A stretch of 64,000 nt of DNA, taken from Baylisascaris procyonis (taxonomy: Eukaryota; Nematoda; Chromadorea; Rhabditida; Ascarididae). The stretch lies in the NCBI GenBank assembly GCA_037389465.1, contig JAZARR010000089.1:1054001-1118000 (forward strand), written 5' to 3'. Under the pieces are notes generated by a model. It was not told the origin of the DNA. It saw only the letters and a program-made list of their open reading frames with translations, and did not search any database. Below, in pieces: positions 48,830 through 62,055 of the stretch. How positions within the stretch are numbered: the first letter of the stretch is position 1; each line of letters starts with the position of its first letter. A program made the position numbers and the translations under genes.

Positions 48830-49327
48830 TCAAATGTGAAAATTTGATAAGTGGAATAACCTTTTTTTGTAACCGCTGCCAAAAACGAGCACTGAAAATG
48901 ATTGTTTCCGACGCATCAACATATCAAACAAACAAAAAAAAAAAAAAGCTGGCGCCATCTTTAAATCGTTATACTTGCAATAGTTGATTATAATAGTGAT
49001 AAGAGAGCACGCTGACTAATGAAATCTTCTTAAGAAATCACTAACGTTAACGTTCTTTTTTTATGATGTGTTATAATGGATTCTCTTATTTGATGGTGAA
49101 AAGGATGTGGATCCTTTCTCGTCGAATAAATCCCCTCCCCCCCCCTCACCTTCCTCCACTCCAGCTTACCCTCTTCAAGCACCCTTCCCAACCAATCACA
49201 AATTCTGGACTGCCTATCAAGGATCTCCGAAGTTTTATGAGAGCATAAGATATATTTGAAGTGGATGACTAATTTATATGTCTTTAAAAAAGGATATCGT
49301 TGCAAAAGCCTTCGAAACCTTAGTAGA
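48830..49327 (-). CDS. last two exons of an unrecognised gene
   Basis: Exon 49,327-49,170 has a textbook acceptor (TTTTCCATCTCAG) and a consensus G|GTAAGC donor around 52 open codons, including LLRFRRLLQRYPFLKTYK, then KTSEILDRQSRICDWLGRVL. After a 278-base intron ending ATCATTTTCAG, exon 48,891-48,830 continues in the matching phase (FGSGYKKRLFHLSNFHI) to TGA. The product is basic with amphipathic helices and no domain I can name. Two good acceptors, one good donor and matching phase make it the best-supported of the unrecognised genes. Upstream exons were not assigned. Confidence 0.47.
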
Positions 49328-51065
49328 CTGAGATGGAAAACGGATATTGCACCATTTAAAGAAATTACAGTAATATGCAAATTAGTAGCCGCAAGATATA
49401 TTTAAAGAAGGCTAAAATATAGTTTTCTCGAAAAAAATAGTCAACACATTGAAACGAATACCAACTATAAATGCCCTATTTTAATGCTATCGTTATTCAA
49501 TAATAAAGAAAAGTTCCATCATAAATAAATACAATAGATCATTATTCTACGATGTTATATGAACATTCCTAACTAACACAAATTCAAAATAAATAAAAAT
49601 AAAATAAAAAATCAAATCATTTTCCACCAAAGAATTTCAGAAAACATTTTTTGGTAATTCATAACGAAATCACTGCACTCGTCTTGAAGAGTGTGTGTTT
49701 CTGTGCAGATGTTTTGCGTGAACATCTCAAGGGACGAATTCTACTAATTTAAATCGTTCGAAATTTACAGATAAGACCTAGCCATCGTCATCGAAACACC
49801 CTAACAAAAACCATATAGATAAAACATGGCAATTTTCACTAAAAGAATTGGAAAGAATATAATATAAGCATATCTTGAGAATGGTATTCCAAATGGTGAC
49901 AATAACTTTACTTACATGTTCCTCAGTCGAAAAAGGGGAATTTTCAGGGTTGGATCTGAGAGATAGGATGGGAGGGAGGGAGGGGGGAGGGTGAAGAACA
50001 AAGAAAGAGTATATATTGTTCAAACGCTGATGCCTCAAGCGCAAACAATAAATGAAACATTAGGAATAAAACAATAACTAAGATCTAAGCATTACATAAT
50101 AATTGAAAATTGAAAAGTATACGTTAATTAAAGCCTAAAAAGTATCAAAAATTAAAAACTGAAAAGTATTCGATAATTAAAATTTAAAAAATACTCAATG
50201 AGCAGAATAGAAATAATTTAATCGAATATTTCACGTTGAATAAATAAAGAGAAGCAATTCTCACATGTAATATTCACTTATATTAAATTCTTTGCTTAAA
50301 TATTTTCAACTCTCTTCGATTTTCACTATTATTGTCACTTTATAATTCCTTTCAAACATTCATCTGACTATATCTCAACGTTTCATAAATAATAGCACAT
50401 TTCTTCGTATTTCTTGAAATTCGATTTTTCACGTTTTTTCGAAAACATTACTTTTATTTCTATTTTTTTTTTAAATCTGAAATAAAAGGAAAATTTTTGC
50501 CATTTATCCAAAAAAATTCATATATTCCTTATTTTTATATCGAATTTATTTAGCAATCAAAAAAAAAAGCAATTAAAAAAAAAACAAAGGTTGTAACTGT
50601 AACGATAGTATTCATTGACAGATTGCTGGTTGCGCTATTTACGATAAAGTCATCAAATAAGTGAATGTGCTACAAATAAATCACACGTTCGCTCTTTTCA
50701 ACACTCTATCATTTGATCGTTCGTAGGGGTATTTACCTGGACACACCTGCTAATCATCGTTCACGACAATTAATCTTCCTTCACCTAGATGCCAGCCGTT
50801 TAACTAACAAAAAGCCTTTCAACTAATCGCACAAACCGTCTGTCAATAACGACAACTGTATAAGGGATCGAACCGTTCGCGGGCTAGAATTAAGACAGAG
50901 AAAAATGGAGTGGAGCCTTTTGAAAAGTGGAATGCAGAAGAGGAAGAACAATGGATACCTTGGAAATAACTATAGTACCTTCAAAGGCAATAACATTGTT
51001 TCAGTGAGCAAAAAAAAGGAGAGAGTAACAATTTTCTGTAGTAAAAAAAAATATTCTAAGAAAGC
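49328..51065. other. AT-rich region without a supported gene
   Basis: A loose repeat of GAAAAGTAT and TTAATTAAA words at 50,105-50,205 and a G-rich run at 49,969-49,990. No splice-bounded frame was found. Confidence 0.55.
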
Positions 51066-51326
51066 ACTGTCGCGAACGTCGCGAAGTGAATAAAACGGAG
51101 AAAAGAAGAGGGAAAAAATCCGTGAAGGAACGAAATGGCTATGTTGTGGAAATTGGGGCAGCAGGTGAGTCAACCATGCAGTCCCTGCTGCACGTAATGG
51201 CCATGTAGACCATGATGCCGTTTCCTCTGACCGCTAAGCACTCTCCCTCCTTACCGAAGACTTGCATCTCCGTTGGTTCCCAACGGATGAGCAAGCAGCC
51301 TTATCTCCACTTATATGCATGGATCC
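51066..51326 (-). repeat. direct repeat R1, LTR-like, fused to gag
   Basis: Matches R2 (52,374-52,556) in the same orientation, from CTGTCGCGAACGTCGC to GGATCC, with about 85 extra bases at 51,191-51,275. At its GGATCC edge it runs straight into the gag frame, so the gag was probably cut here and joined to repeat sequence. Two related copies flanking gag in the same orientation suggest parts of the two LTRs of one decayed element. Confidence 0.7.
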
Positions 51327-51996
51327 CGAAGCGACTGCTCTGGCTTTGCCTTGTAGACAACCAAGGAGATAGGCTAGTTTTTCAACGTCGGATAAGTTTC
51401 GCTGATTGTCGATTGTCGCCGAAAATAGATCCCAAAGTTCGAACCAGTCACAGGGATTTCCATCGAACGTAGGTAGTTCGAGTTAAGGGAGATGAAGAGA
51501 TGAGTTTCGTTGTTGGCTATTCCGCTGAAGAGGTGAAGTTGTCGCTATCGACATGTTGTCGAGGGTACTGCTGATGTCTTCCTCGAAGAACTGTAGCTTA
51601 TCCGTCGCTATTTGCACACGGTTGATCGTAGCTTGTAGTCCATTTGGGCTGTTTGTGGCATTCGAATGCGGCGAGTTCTGCGTTGATTTGTTCTTGCGAA
51701 TCCTTAGGGCCGAAGGAGCGAACAATTTTAATCCATTCGTCGTATAAGGATTGAAGTCTCTGTAGGTGCGTCTGAAGCTGTCGTCGGGTTGTGTTAGCCA
51801 TTCGTTGTTGACGACGAAGTGACTCCACTTGGGAAGTAATAGGCTCACTGTCATTCATGACATATGTGAGAAGTGTTTCGGTTTGGTTCAGGAGGGAAAT
51901 ACAATCGGCGATTGCTGTTGGCGCTTGAAGGGCCAGATACGCTGACTTTAAGGGTAGTCCAGCTTTTTTGTGCCATTGCGCTGCGGTCGGGTTCGT
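51327..51996 (-). pseudogene. gag: BEL/Pao LTR retrotransposon gag, truncated and broken
   Basis: The minus strand reads a coiled N-terminal region with an ATG at 51,858 (LQTHLQRLQSLYDEW). Next comes a linker in another frame (LQATINRVQIATDKLQFFEE), then LPTFDGNPCDWFELWDLFSA with LSDVEKLAYL and LQGKARA. The last part is the hallmark of the DUF1759-type gag domain of BEL/Pao elements (family knowledge). Breaks: a frame change near 51,655, an in-frame TAA at 51,483-51,485 just before the hallmark, and truncation at GGATCC (51,326), where gag meets repeat R1. The zinc-knuckle, protease, reverse transcriptase and integrase parts are absent. This copy cannot move by itself. Base composition is far above the surrounding genome. 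Confidence 0.85.
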
Positions 51997-52020
51997 TCAC
52001 CTAGCGGTGACGACGCACCA

Positions 52021-52877
52021 TGTAGGGGAAAAAGAAAAGGCTGAGATGGCCTACGAAGGAAGAGGAAGGGATGGGGGGGGGGGGGGTGGTGGAGAGGTTC
52101 AGTGGCCAATACACAAATCGGGTGGAACAAATAATCGCAGGGAGTGGCCGATGCGCGAAAACGCGGGGCTCTGTGAGCCCGTTGGCTCCGTTGCCTGTGG
52201 CCGCTATGGAGCGGCCGCCGAACCTCTATTTGGTGCCTTATACCCGCGAGAGCTTCCTTTTTTTTGGAGCGATTGCTCCGAAGTGGCGCTTTTTGGGTCC
52301 TTTGACCCACGACGAGAGTTGGACGGATAACTTGTCCATCCGCTGGTCCTGGCTCCCCTCGAATCCTTCCATGCTGTCGCGAACGTCGCAAAGTGAATAA
52401 AATAAGAGGGAAAAAAGCCGTGAAGAAACGAAACAGCTATGTTGCGGAAATTGGGCAGCAGGTGAGTCAGCCATGCACTCCCTGCTTCCCAACGGATGAG
52501 CAAGCAGCATTATGTCCAGACGACCTCCGTGCATATAAATGGGTAACGAAGGATCCGAGAGGCAGCCGGGAGCAGCGGACGGATAAGTTACCGTCCAACT
52601 CTTGTCGTGGGTCAAAGGACCCAAAAAGCGCCATTCCGGAGCAATCGCTCCAAAAAAGGAAGCTCTCGCCGGTGCCAACAAGGCACCAAATAGCGGCCAC
52701 GGGCAATGGAGCCAACAGGCTCACAAAATCTCGCGCTTTCGCGCATCGGCCACTCCCTGTGATCATTTGTTTCACCCGATTTGCGTATTACCCACTGAAT
52801 CCCCCTTCCCCCCCTCCCTATCCCTTCCTCTTCCTCCGTAAGCCGCCTCACACATCAACCTTCCCCTTTTCCCAACA
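52021..52877 (-). mobile_element. palindromic 857-bp unit upstream of gag (foldback-like LTR?)
   Basis: Arm 52,021-52,366 and the reverse complement of arm 52,551-52,877 align over their whole length. Shared landmarks include AAGGAAGAGGAAGGGAT, GGGAGTGGCCGATGCGCGAA, TTTGGAGCGATTGCTCCG and GGGTCCTTTGACCCACGAC. The unit starts TGT and ends ACA, and its loop is exactly repeat R2. On the minus strand ACA is followed at once by TGGTGCGTCGTCACC, a TGG start as expected of a primer-binding site, and then gag. It can be read as a 5' LTR with palindromic struct, or as a foldback element next to an LTR fragment. Confidence 0.6.
52374..52556 (-). repeat. direct repeat R2, loop of the palindromic unit
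   Basis: The partner of R1. It contains GCAGCAGGTGAGTCAGCCAT, matching R1's GCAGCAGGTGAGTCAACCAT, and ends at GGATCC, where the outer palindrome arm begins. Confidence 0.75.
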
Positions 52878-55560
52878 AGCACCTAGCAAAAACTAACAAA
52901 AAAGAGCGCTCTCATTTTTCAATGCAGAATGATTCGATGCGATCGAAATTTATAAACAATTAACCCGAAAATTGCAATAAGGAAAAATTTTATTTTGTGT
53001 TTTTTATTATATCTCTGAAGTTTCGCTAACGCCCTATAATTTCAAGAAAAAAAACAAACCTAATTAGCAAAGTTTCAAAGAACGTTTTGAGCTAAGTGAA
53101 TCAAGAAAAATACAGCTAAACAAAAAAAAACCTCTAAAAAATTCCAACACCAATACTGATTTATACTGAATTAATCGCATACTTAAATAAACGAAAAATT
53201 AAGTAGGAGGCATTAGCACTATACGTGCTTTTGCATATTCTATTCTACTGAATTCATAAGATCATAAATTATCAAAAAAAAATTCATATAATCCTTAAAC
53301 GAAAGATCCTATTTTTCTATGAGTCAATGGATGAAAAATGAGAAACTAATTAATGGAAAATCGATGCAAATTTCTTGCGCATTTTTTTCGACAACAACAA
53401 TATGGGCGCCTTTTCGTCAGCGCTCAAGAAAGATGGCATTATAAACTTTATAATTCATAATTATAGTAAACCTATGCTAGCATAAATAAATAAACTAGAA
53501 ATAAACTAGACAAAAAAGAATATAAACTGCAAAATCTCTCAAATAAATTCAAAATGAAAAGAAAAAAAATGAAAAAAAAGAGAAGAAATTAGGCCACTAG
53601 ATGAAGAAGAATACAATTTGAAAGAGCGTCTCTCAGACCAATTCCAAAATGGGTATAAGCAAATATCCAGTCGGGACCATTTTTTCAAATGCTACATATA
53701 CAGATGACGTAAACTGCAGCTAAAAATTTTTTATGTCGGTATATTCGAGTGTATAGTTTCTTGCAAAAATTCACCGATTTTATTGATCGTAATTTATTTT
53801 ACAGTAATTATGGAGGATTAAGACTGCGATTTCTAAAGGTTTTGGATGTAGTAACTCTTTTTTCCCAAAAATACGGTCTACAGCTCAATCCTTGTCTTCT
53901 ACCCTCCCCCCACCCATATCCTCCCTCAACCCACCTCCCTTCCCCTCCCCCCTAGCGTAAATACCTCATCATAGCCTATAAAAGGGCACCAATAACTTCA
54001 GGCGCACACCCAAGAAATTGATTTCATTCAATATTTCGGTTCTCGAATCCATGGATGCACATGGGGCGTCGACTATTGCAACGAAAATTTAAAAAAAAAA
54101 AAAAAAACTTCTAGAATGCTCAACAAATACGAGTGAAACAGATATACACATAATAGAATTAAACTAAATCTCCATATAGAATCCAATTCTTTAAATACTT
54201 CAAAAAATTGCTGTCCAATATAAACTCAAAAAAATAAATAAATAAATAAATAAATAAAAATAAAAAATCGTTTCGGCATTTTTGAAAGAATTGAATGACA
54301 GCATGTATTTGCGGGAATAAAATGATGAATAAAAAACGATTAACAAGTGATCGATGAGATAACGATGACGTGATGTGAAAGCAATTTGTGGATAGCGACT
54401 ATTAACAAGTATAATACAACTTCTTATCCAAAGATATTTGAGCATCTCAGCGAAAATGCCGCAATTTCAACGTTATTACGGATCTCGAAACGATCTTCTG
54501 ATTACGGTAATTAAGGGTTGAAAAAATGCCGATTGCGTGAGTGATGGTTTTCTTTAGCGAATATCGTTCGTTTAATTTGAAATTTCGCAATAACAAAGTT
54601 AGCAAAGAAAATTAAATAAAACGATCCCACGTTTGAGAATCAGTAGATTTAGCGCATCTCAACTAGTAAAGATGACGACCAATATGAACGTATAGAGGAA
54701 AAAATTCAATAATTAATTATTTATTTATTTAAATGCATTTTTAGAAAAAATACTAAATAAATAAAAATACGAAAATATTTCTTCTAAAATATTTTTATTA
54801 CAAAAGTGTTGCCATTATTAATTATCAAGGCATCAAGTTATTGGCTAAAAATTTTTCTCAATATTGCATAACTAATCGATATTTGATTTGAATTTCAAAA
54901 AAAAAAAAAATTGTTGGAAAATTTTTCAAAAAATTTTTTAAAGAGTTTTCCCAACGATAAAATAAACGAAACAACTTGGGTAGTACGAAACAGATGGTAA
55001 ACCAACAAAGCGTTGCGTAACGATTTTTATAATTTCATCCGCTCTTTTTTTTCCCATTTTTTTCCCATTCGTTTTTTTCACTCCCCATAAATCGGGTAGT
55101 TTTTTTTTCTGCAATCAGCTTTTATTTGTGCTGCCGTTCGCTTTTTTCTTCGAATGTCTATTTGAGCACTTCCAGCGTAATGAGTGCTATAAATTTTTCT
55201 TAAATACTTATGTGCCTATGGCATTCCCAGTTTCCACGACCACCCTGGAGACTTGTGATTGACCAATTTGAATGGCGGAAAAAAATTCACTAAGAAGAGA
55301 GAAAAAAAAAACTATTCGCAGCAAAAAAAAACAGGTTCCTATAGTGGACGTATACGAATAAAAACGATGAATTTTTTATGCATGGGAACGCTTTTTTTTG
55401 GAGTATTCGATGAATTCCTTTGAAGTTTAGCACCGTTGTTTCTTTCTTTTTTTTTCAATGAGCCGCATTATTTCCCACAGCAATTCCCACTGGGAAATAT
55501 TTGCAAATTTTGGGAATTCCACCCATTTTAAGCATCGAAAGGGGATAGCATTTCAATAAA
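52878..55560. other. AT-rich region with one weak exon candidate
   Basis: Contains an (AAAT)n tract (54,231-54,257), CCCTCC-type pyrimidine strings near 53,905-53,955, and a 48-codon plus-strand stretch after TGCAATCAG at 55,119 (FECLFEHFQRNECYKFF) without a donor. Repeated long T runs occur at 55.0-55.4 kb. Confidence 0.45.
54456..54506 (+). CDS. weak first-exon candidate
   Basis: After an acceptor-like CATCTCAG, CGAAA leads to ATG and 17 codons (MPQFQRYYGSRNDLLIT), ending at a GTAATT donor in phase 0. This is the layout of a trans-spliced nematode first exon. No continuation was assigned. Confidence 0.22.
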
Positions 55561-56028
55561 ATGTTGCTCGGGTTGTCATGTATTATTTGGATTGTCAATA
55601 GTGCCGCGGAATACCCGTTCAAAGATCATTCAGCAAAGATTGATTCTTGCAAAGCTATCAGATTATATTTCAGGTTCGAAATGTTTTGCGAAAAACCGAG
55701 AGGGATGGGGGGGGGGGGGACTTTACTAGTTAGTTAATGTTGATTAATATTGTTTCCTTTATAATTTATATTATTTTTATATCCTGAAAAAAAATAAACA
55801 ATTATATGGAATTTAGAGAATCCTTAAAATTGAAAATTCCTAAAATTTCACCACAACTCTAAATTTATTCGCTTGAGATAGCTAACATCAAGAACCATCT
55901 CCATTATACCAGTCGATGGTATTGCATCTTTAATGCTCAAGACATCAAACAAACGAACACATCCACAATTTTCAGGTCGTAGCGATCCGTATGTTTCATG
56001 CGCTATTCCCAGAAGTTGGGAAACGCTG
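55561..56028 (+). CDS. candidate secreted-protein gene (first exon and a later exon)
   Basis: An ATG at 55,561 starts MLLGLSCIIWIVNSA, a convincing signal peptide, followed by AEYPFKDHSAKIDSCKAIRL. The frame then runs through a G run to a stop at 55,738; a possible donor is CAG|GTTCGA at 55,673. A second exon, 55,976-56,028, has a perfect TCCACAATTTTCAG acceptor and a GTGAAT donor, and reads RSDPYVSCAIPRSWETL in one phase. Direct splicing of the two in the phases seen brings in a stop, so an exon is missing, a site is misassigned, or the gene is broken. Downstream DNA (56,120-56,240) is open again (LLQLDGNICILKNWQYDLRY). Confidence 0.3.
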
Positions 56029-56250
56029 GTGAATTAAATAAACAAACCGATACTATCCCATACTTATAACTCACTATTATTCATCATTAATGATGACTGT
56101 TGCACCAATATATATCTATATCACAGTATAAGTTACTGCAATTAGACGGGAATATTTGCATATTAAAGAATTGGCAATACGATCTGCGATACGTCGCAAT
56201 GCATTTAAAAAAAATGGATTGTTCAATAATTTATTAGCATTTCATTAGAG

Positions 56251-56331
56251 ATGAAAACAATAGCGCTTTTATGTTGTCAATTGCTGACAGCGCCGAAACA
56301 AACACTACAAGCTGGCACCAATAACGACCAG
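56251..56331 (+). CDS. weak first-exon candidate with signal-like start
   Basis: An ATG just after TTTCATTAGAG opens 27 codons (MKTIALLCCQLLTAPKQTLQ...) to CAG|GTTGAA. The start is hydrophobic enough for a signal peptide. It may be an alternative to, or part of, the gene just upstream. Another plus-strand frame ends at the TAG directly before this ATG. Confidence 0.22.
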
Positions 56332-56334
56332 GTT

Positions 56335-59072
<2,738 letters not shown>

Positions 59073-59253
59073 GTATAATTGAGTGCTGCAGCTCCTGTCA
59101 TTTGTGGATTACATAAACGAAAAACGATCTCTTCGCCGTAGGTAAATTTTGGAATAGTCGGGAAAAATGCTTTCCCACCGAATTCGGATCGCCATCTACC
59201 GATTAGAAATGCGATCGGTTGCAAATTTTTTGGCACTTTTTTTAAATCGTATT
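59073..59253 (-). CDS. exon of a nitrobindin/THAP4-type heme-binding barrel
   Basis: An AACTGATTGCAG acceptor and a GTTAGT donor bound 59 codons (phase 1 entry, phase 2 exit). The peptide contains NLQPIAFLIGRWRSEFGG, FFPTIPKFTYGEEI and CNPQMTGAAALNY. The LxGxWxxxxGG...PTIxxFxYGEE pattern is the start of the nitrobindin/THAP4 C-terminal beta-barrel (established family), which binds heme and is linked to nitric oxide and peroxynitrite chemistry. The heme-ligand His lies in the second half of the domain, which is not in this exon and was not found nearby, so heme binding cannot be judged. The exon joins in phase to the ShKT exon at 60.2 kb (G plus AA gives Glu). Confidence 0.78.
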
Positions 59254-60150
59254 CTGCAATCAGTTTTTTTTAATTTGTTGAAGAATCTAACTAAACTGAT
59301 CTACCGAATTCGATCTACCGGAAAAGTTTTCGGTAGATCGAGTCCGGTAGATCAGCTTATGTTTGAACCGTAAACATCAAATACAGTGACAAAATCTCAA
59401 CCTGGCTATGCGGGGAGGAAGAGGGGGGGGGGGGGAGGGATATTTTTGCACGAGGTGCTATGTGAGAGGAAATATAAGGAGCTCTTAATTTATGAGAAAG
59501 TTTTGTGTTTTTTTTTTATTCTAACCTTTTTTTTTGCTTCATTTTTTTTCTTATTCGATTCGTTGTTGGTTACCGTCTTCTTGCTATCGCTCCAATATCA
59601 AATGACTACTCTTCTAGGCTTCCGATTTTCGTGTCTACGACCGAATGGGGCAAAGGTATCACAACAGTACGAGGCATTCTAGACGTTTAAAAAGAGGACA
59701 TGGTTTTTGGAATGATGAGAGAGGAAGAAGAGAGCTTGTTGAGGTCTACAACTATTGAGGAAGGGGGGGGGGGGGGGGAGGGGGAGTTGTTGAAGGAGGG
59801 AGAAGGGAGTGTTATTTATTTTTACCCGCCTCAAAATTTAGGGTGGTTTATTCGAGGGAAAGGAAAAAGGTACTAAGGAAGGTTTTCAAGTTAATACTGT
59901 TCATCAACGTTCGTAGTTGCAAGTCGATCACTAATCAACTCTAACGAAATCCGACAATAGTATCCGCTAGCCTTAATTATGAACTTATATTTCCATATCA
60001 ATTATCACTAATAGGTTGCATTAATTTGACCCAAAGTGATCTACGATTGCTTCACACTCTTAGCAAATCGAAGAAACTCTAATTATATATTTACTTTCAA
60101 TAAAGTTAGGAAATAATAAGATACTTCAAAAATATAAGTTGAAAATCTAC
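59254..60150 (-). other. proposed intron between ShKT and nitrobindin exons
   Basis: 897 bases, starting GTAGAT and ending TGATTGCAG. It contains the 60-base hairpin near its 3' end, G runs at about 59,418-59,438 and 59,763-59,778, and a plus-strand island (59,570-59,690) with an alternative mini-exon (59,618-59,655, acceptor CTCTTCTAG, donor AAAG|GTATCA). Confidence 0.5.
59296..59355 (-). other. 60-base near-perfect hairpin
   Basis: CTGATCTACCGAATTCGATC at the left end mirrors GATCGAGTCCGGTAGATCAG at the right end. The centre (CCGGAAAAGTTTTCGG) closes with a two-base loop. The word GATCTACCG occurs twice in one arm and CGGTAGATC twice in the other. It ends 42 bases before the nitrobindin acceptor. 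Confidence 0.85.
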
Positions 60151-60297
60151 CTGGAGGTACTTGTTTACCACATTTTTGACAACTTTTTTCACAATATTTT
60201 GCAGTATTTGTATCCTCTTCGATGCACCAATCATGATTTTCGGCAACCCATGCATAACAATTCAAATCTTCATCGAAACATCGTTTTTCAATCACTG
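60151..60297 (-). CDS. ShKT-domain exon
   Basis: A GTGAATTTTTCAG acceptor and a CCAG|GTAGAT donor bound 147 bases, entered and left in phase 1, so this is a symmetric module exon. It encodes RCFDEDLNCYAWVAENHDWC and later AKYCEKSCQKCGKQVPP. The six cysteines are spaced C-x6-C-x10-C-x10-C-x3-C-x2-C, with the Trp after C2 and the final CxxSCxxC, the ShKT signature. ShKT domains are three-disulfide modules very common in secreted nematode proteins (astacins, tyrosinases, mucin-like proteins). The usual small hydrophobic before C4 is replaced by AKY. A signal-peptide exon should lie at higher coordinates and was not found. Nothing suggests a stand-alone peptide. Confidence 0.88.
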
Positions 60298-61955
60298 CTG
60301 AAAAATTCACATCATGGTTGATTTTCACTCACTAATCTACAATAAATCTACAAATTCAATAAATCTACAATCCTCTTTCAACTTTTCGTTCACTAAACCA
60401 TCAAGAAATCGATTTGTTACGTTGTTCTCTAATTACAGTGGAATTTCATTTCTTGGTCCACATCACTCTATAAGTCCTTCTAGAGAATCGACTATGAATC
60501 CTTCAAAAAAAAAAAGTTGGGGCATATAACCAAGCTTCATTTAGATTCTAAGCTTCTTGCTCTAGCTAGACCCAACTCTCCCCCTTCCCCTTCCTCCCCC
60601 TCCCTCCCTCGCTTGCATGGTATATCCGATACTCGATTATAATAAACCATTCCAAGCTTTCATTCATTTCCAACCCTTATCTAACAGCTCTTATAGGTCA
60701 CATATGTTTACGTCCTTCATTTGCCCTCCCTTTATATTGAAAATGAGCTCTCAAAAATTTCGTCTTCGATAAGGCTTCTTCCTTTTTTCCAAATTCACAA
60801 ATCCTGCAAGCCTCTCACCTATAAATTCCCCTCATGATAGATTATATCATCTAATTACTATTTCCCTATTATTTTATATGAGAAAAGATCAAAAACAAAG
60901 ACGATTGGCACAAAAAATTATTATTATTATATGAGGAATGAATATGAAAAACTTAAGTATGAAACATTAAAAAAAAAAGAAACTTAATAAATTAATGAAA
61001 AAAAAATTTAAAAAATTCAATTTTTTAAATACCTCAAAAAATACGATCAAAAAAAATAATAATCAACCTTGTGATGTTTGAATTAGATGAATAAGGAGGA
61101 TAAATAAGTGATACATTTGAGAAGAATACGCTTAGATAATGCGTATTGAACGAATAGATAAATCTACGCCCAATGTTGCGTATATGGAATCAACTCTTTT
61201 TTTTTGAGTGGCGAATCGTATGAATGCAACAAAAAGAAAGGGAAATCACAAATCTAGGGCAAAGTTAACACTTATGCGCTCATTTATCTATGAATGAGCA
61301 CAAATTTTTATTCTACACAGACATTACTACACCATCTAAAAGATACACGTTTTCCAACAGACACAGACAAACATACAAACACGCCGACACTACGCATCGC
61401 AATCGTTCTCCCTCTCTTCTATGTACTTTTCACGTTCGATATGACCCATGTCGCATCTTTTGATCGAAAATTTACGAGTATAAAAATGTGTGACATTTCA
61501 TTTAGAAACGAATCACCGGGAGATGTTTTTGAAAGAATTGTTCATGAAGTGTTTCTATTTTTTTTTGCATCGATCGGAATGGTTTTCTTTTTTCCCTACC
61601 GAATTGAAATAATATCTTTGAGGAAATTATTTTTGCAGAAAAAAAAAATTAATTTCATTCTTTGAACGATTTCGAATGGGATAAAATTTTATTTTATAAG
61701 CGGCGACAATCATTTGCCATTATATAACACCGCAAGGAAATGGGAGAGTTGATTGATTTACGCATTAATCAAGAATTACTTACTTATTATCTACATATCT
61801 TCCCTCACTTATTTCGAACTCCTATCATTCGACGGGTACATAAAAGTACATCAAACATTCTACAGTCTTTTACTTCATGTATGCCCCTTAACGACCCGAT
61901 AAAGCATTCATTACAAATGTGTCTTTATATTGCTTCCATTTCCGCTTACCTATAG
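60298..61955. other. region without a supported exon
   Basis: If the ShKT gene starts within the window, its signal exon should lie here or beyond on the minus strand. A 123-codon plus-strand frame (61,294-61,665) is open but has no recognised domain and becomes Phe/Lys-rich at its end. Pyrimidine-rich CCCTTCCC strings occur at 60,580-60,612. Confidence 0.4.
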
Positions 61956-62055
61956 AGATTCTGACGAGTCGATTCATCGCTGTTTCACTCAAGAGGGGAG
62001 TTCCGAGTTGTTCTACCGTCGTCGTCCCGATGTGGCTGTTGGTCGGAGTGACTCC
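61956..62055 (+). CDS. candidate internal exon, unrecognised
   Basis: A pyrimidine-rich acceptor (TCCGCTTACCTATAG) and a GTATGA donor bound a frame reading DSDESIHRCFTQEGSSELF, then YRRRPDVAVGRSDS. The mix of acidic, Ser and Arg residues (YRRRPDVAVGRSDS) looks like a regulated cytoplasmic linker. A second frame (SLKRGVPSCSTVVVPMWLLV) stays open to a TGA at 62,132-62,134, so a terminal exon in that frame is the main alternative. No family is recognised. Confidence 0.35.

Noticed and set aside
50858..50890. GGTTCGATCCC on the minus strand, like a tRNA T-arm
   Set aside because: The bases on either side do not form a T stem, and no acceptor, D or anticodon arms fit.
51155..51175. Perfect GTGAGT donor in repeats R1 and R2 on the plus strand
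   Set aside because: The element is coded on the minus strand and no plus-strand exon leads into the site.
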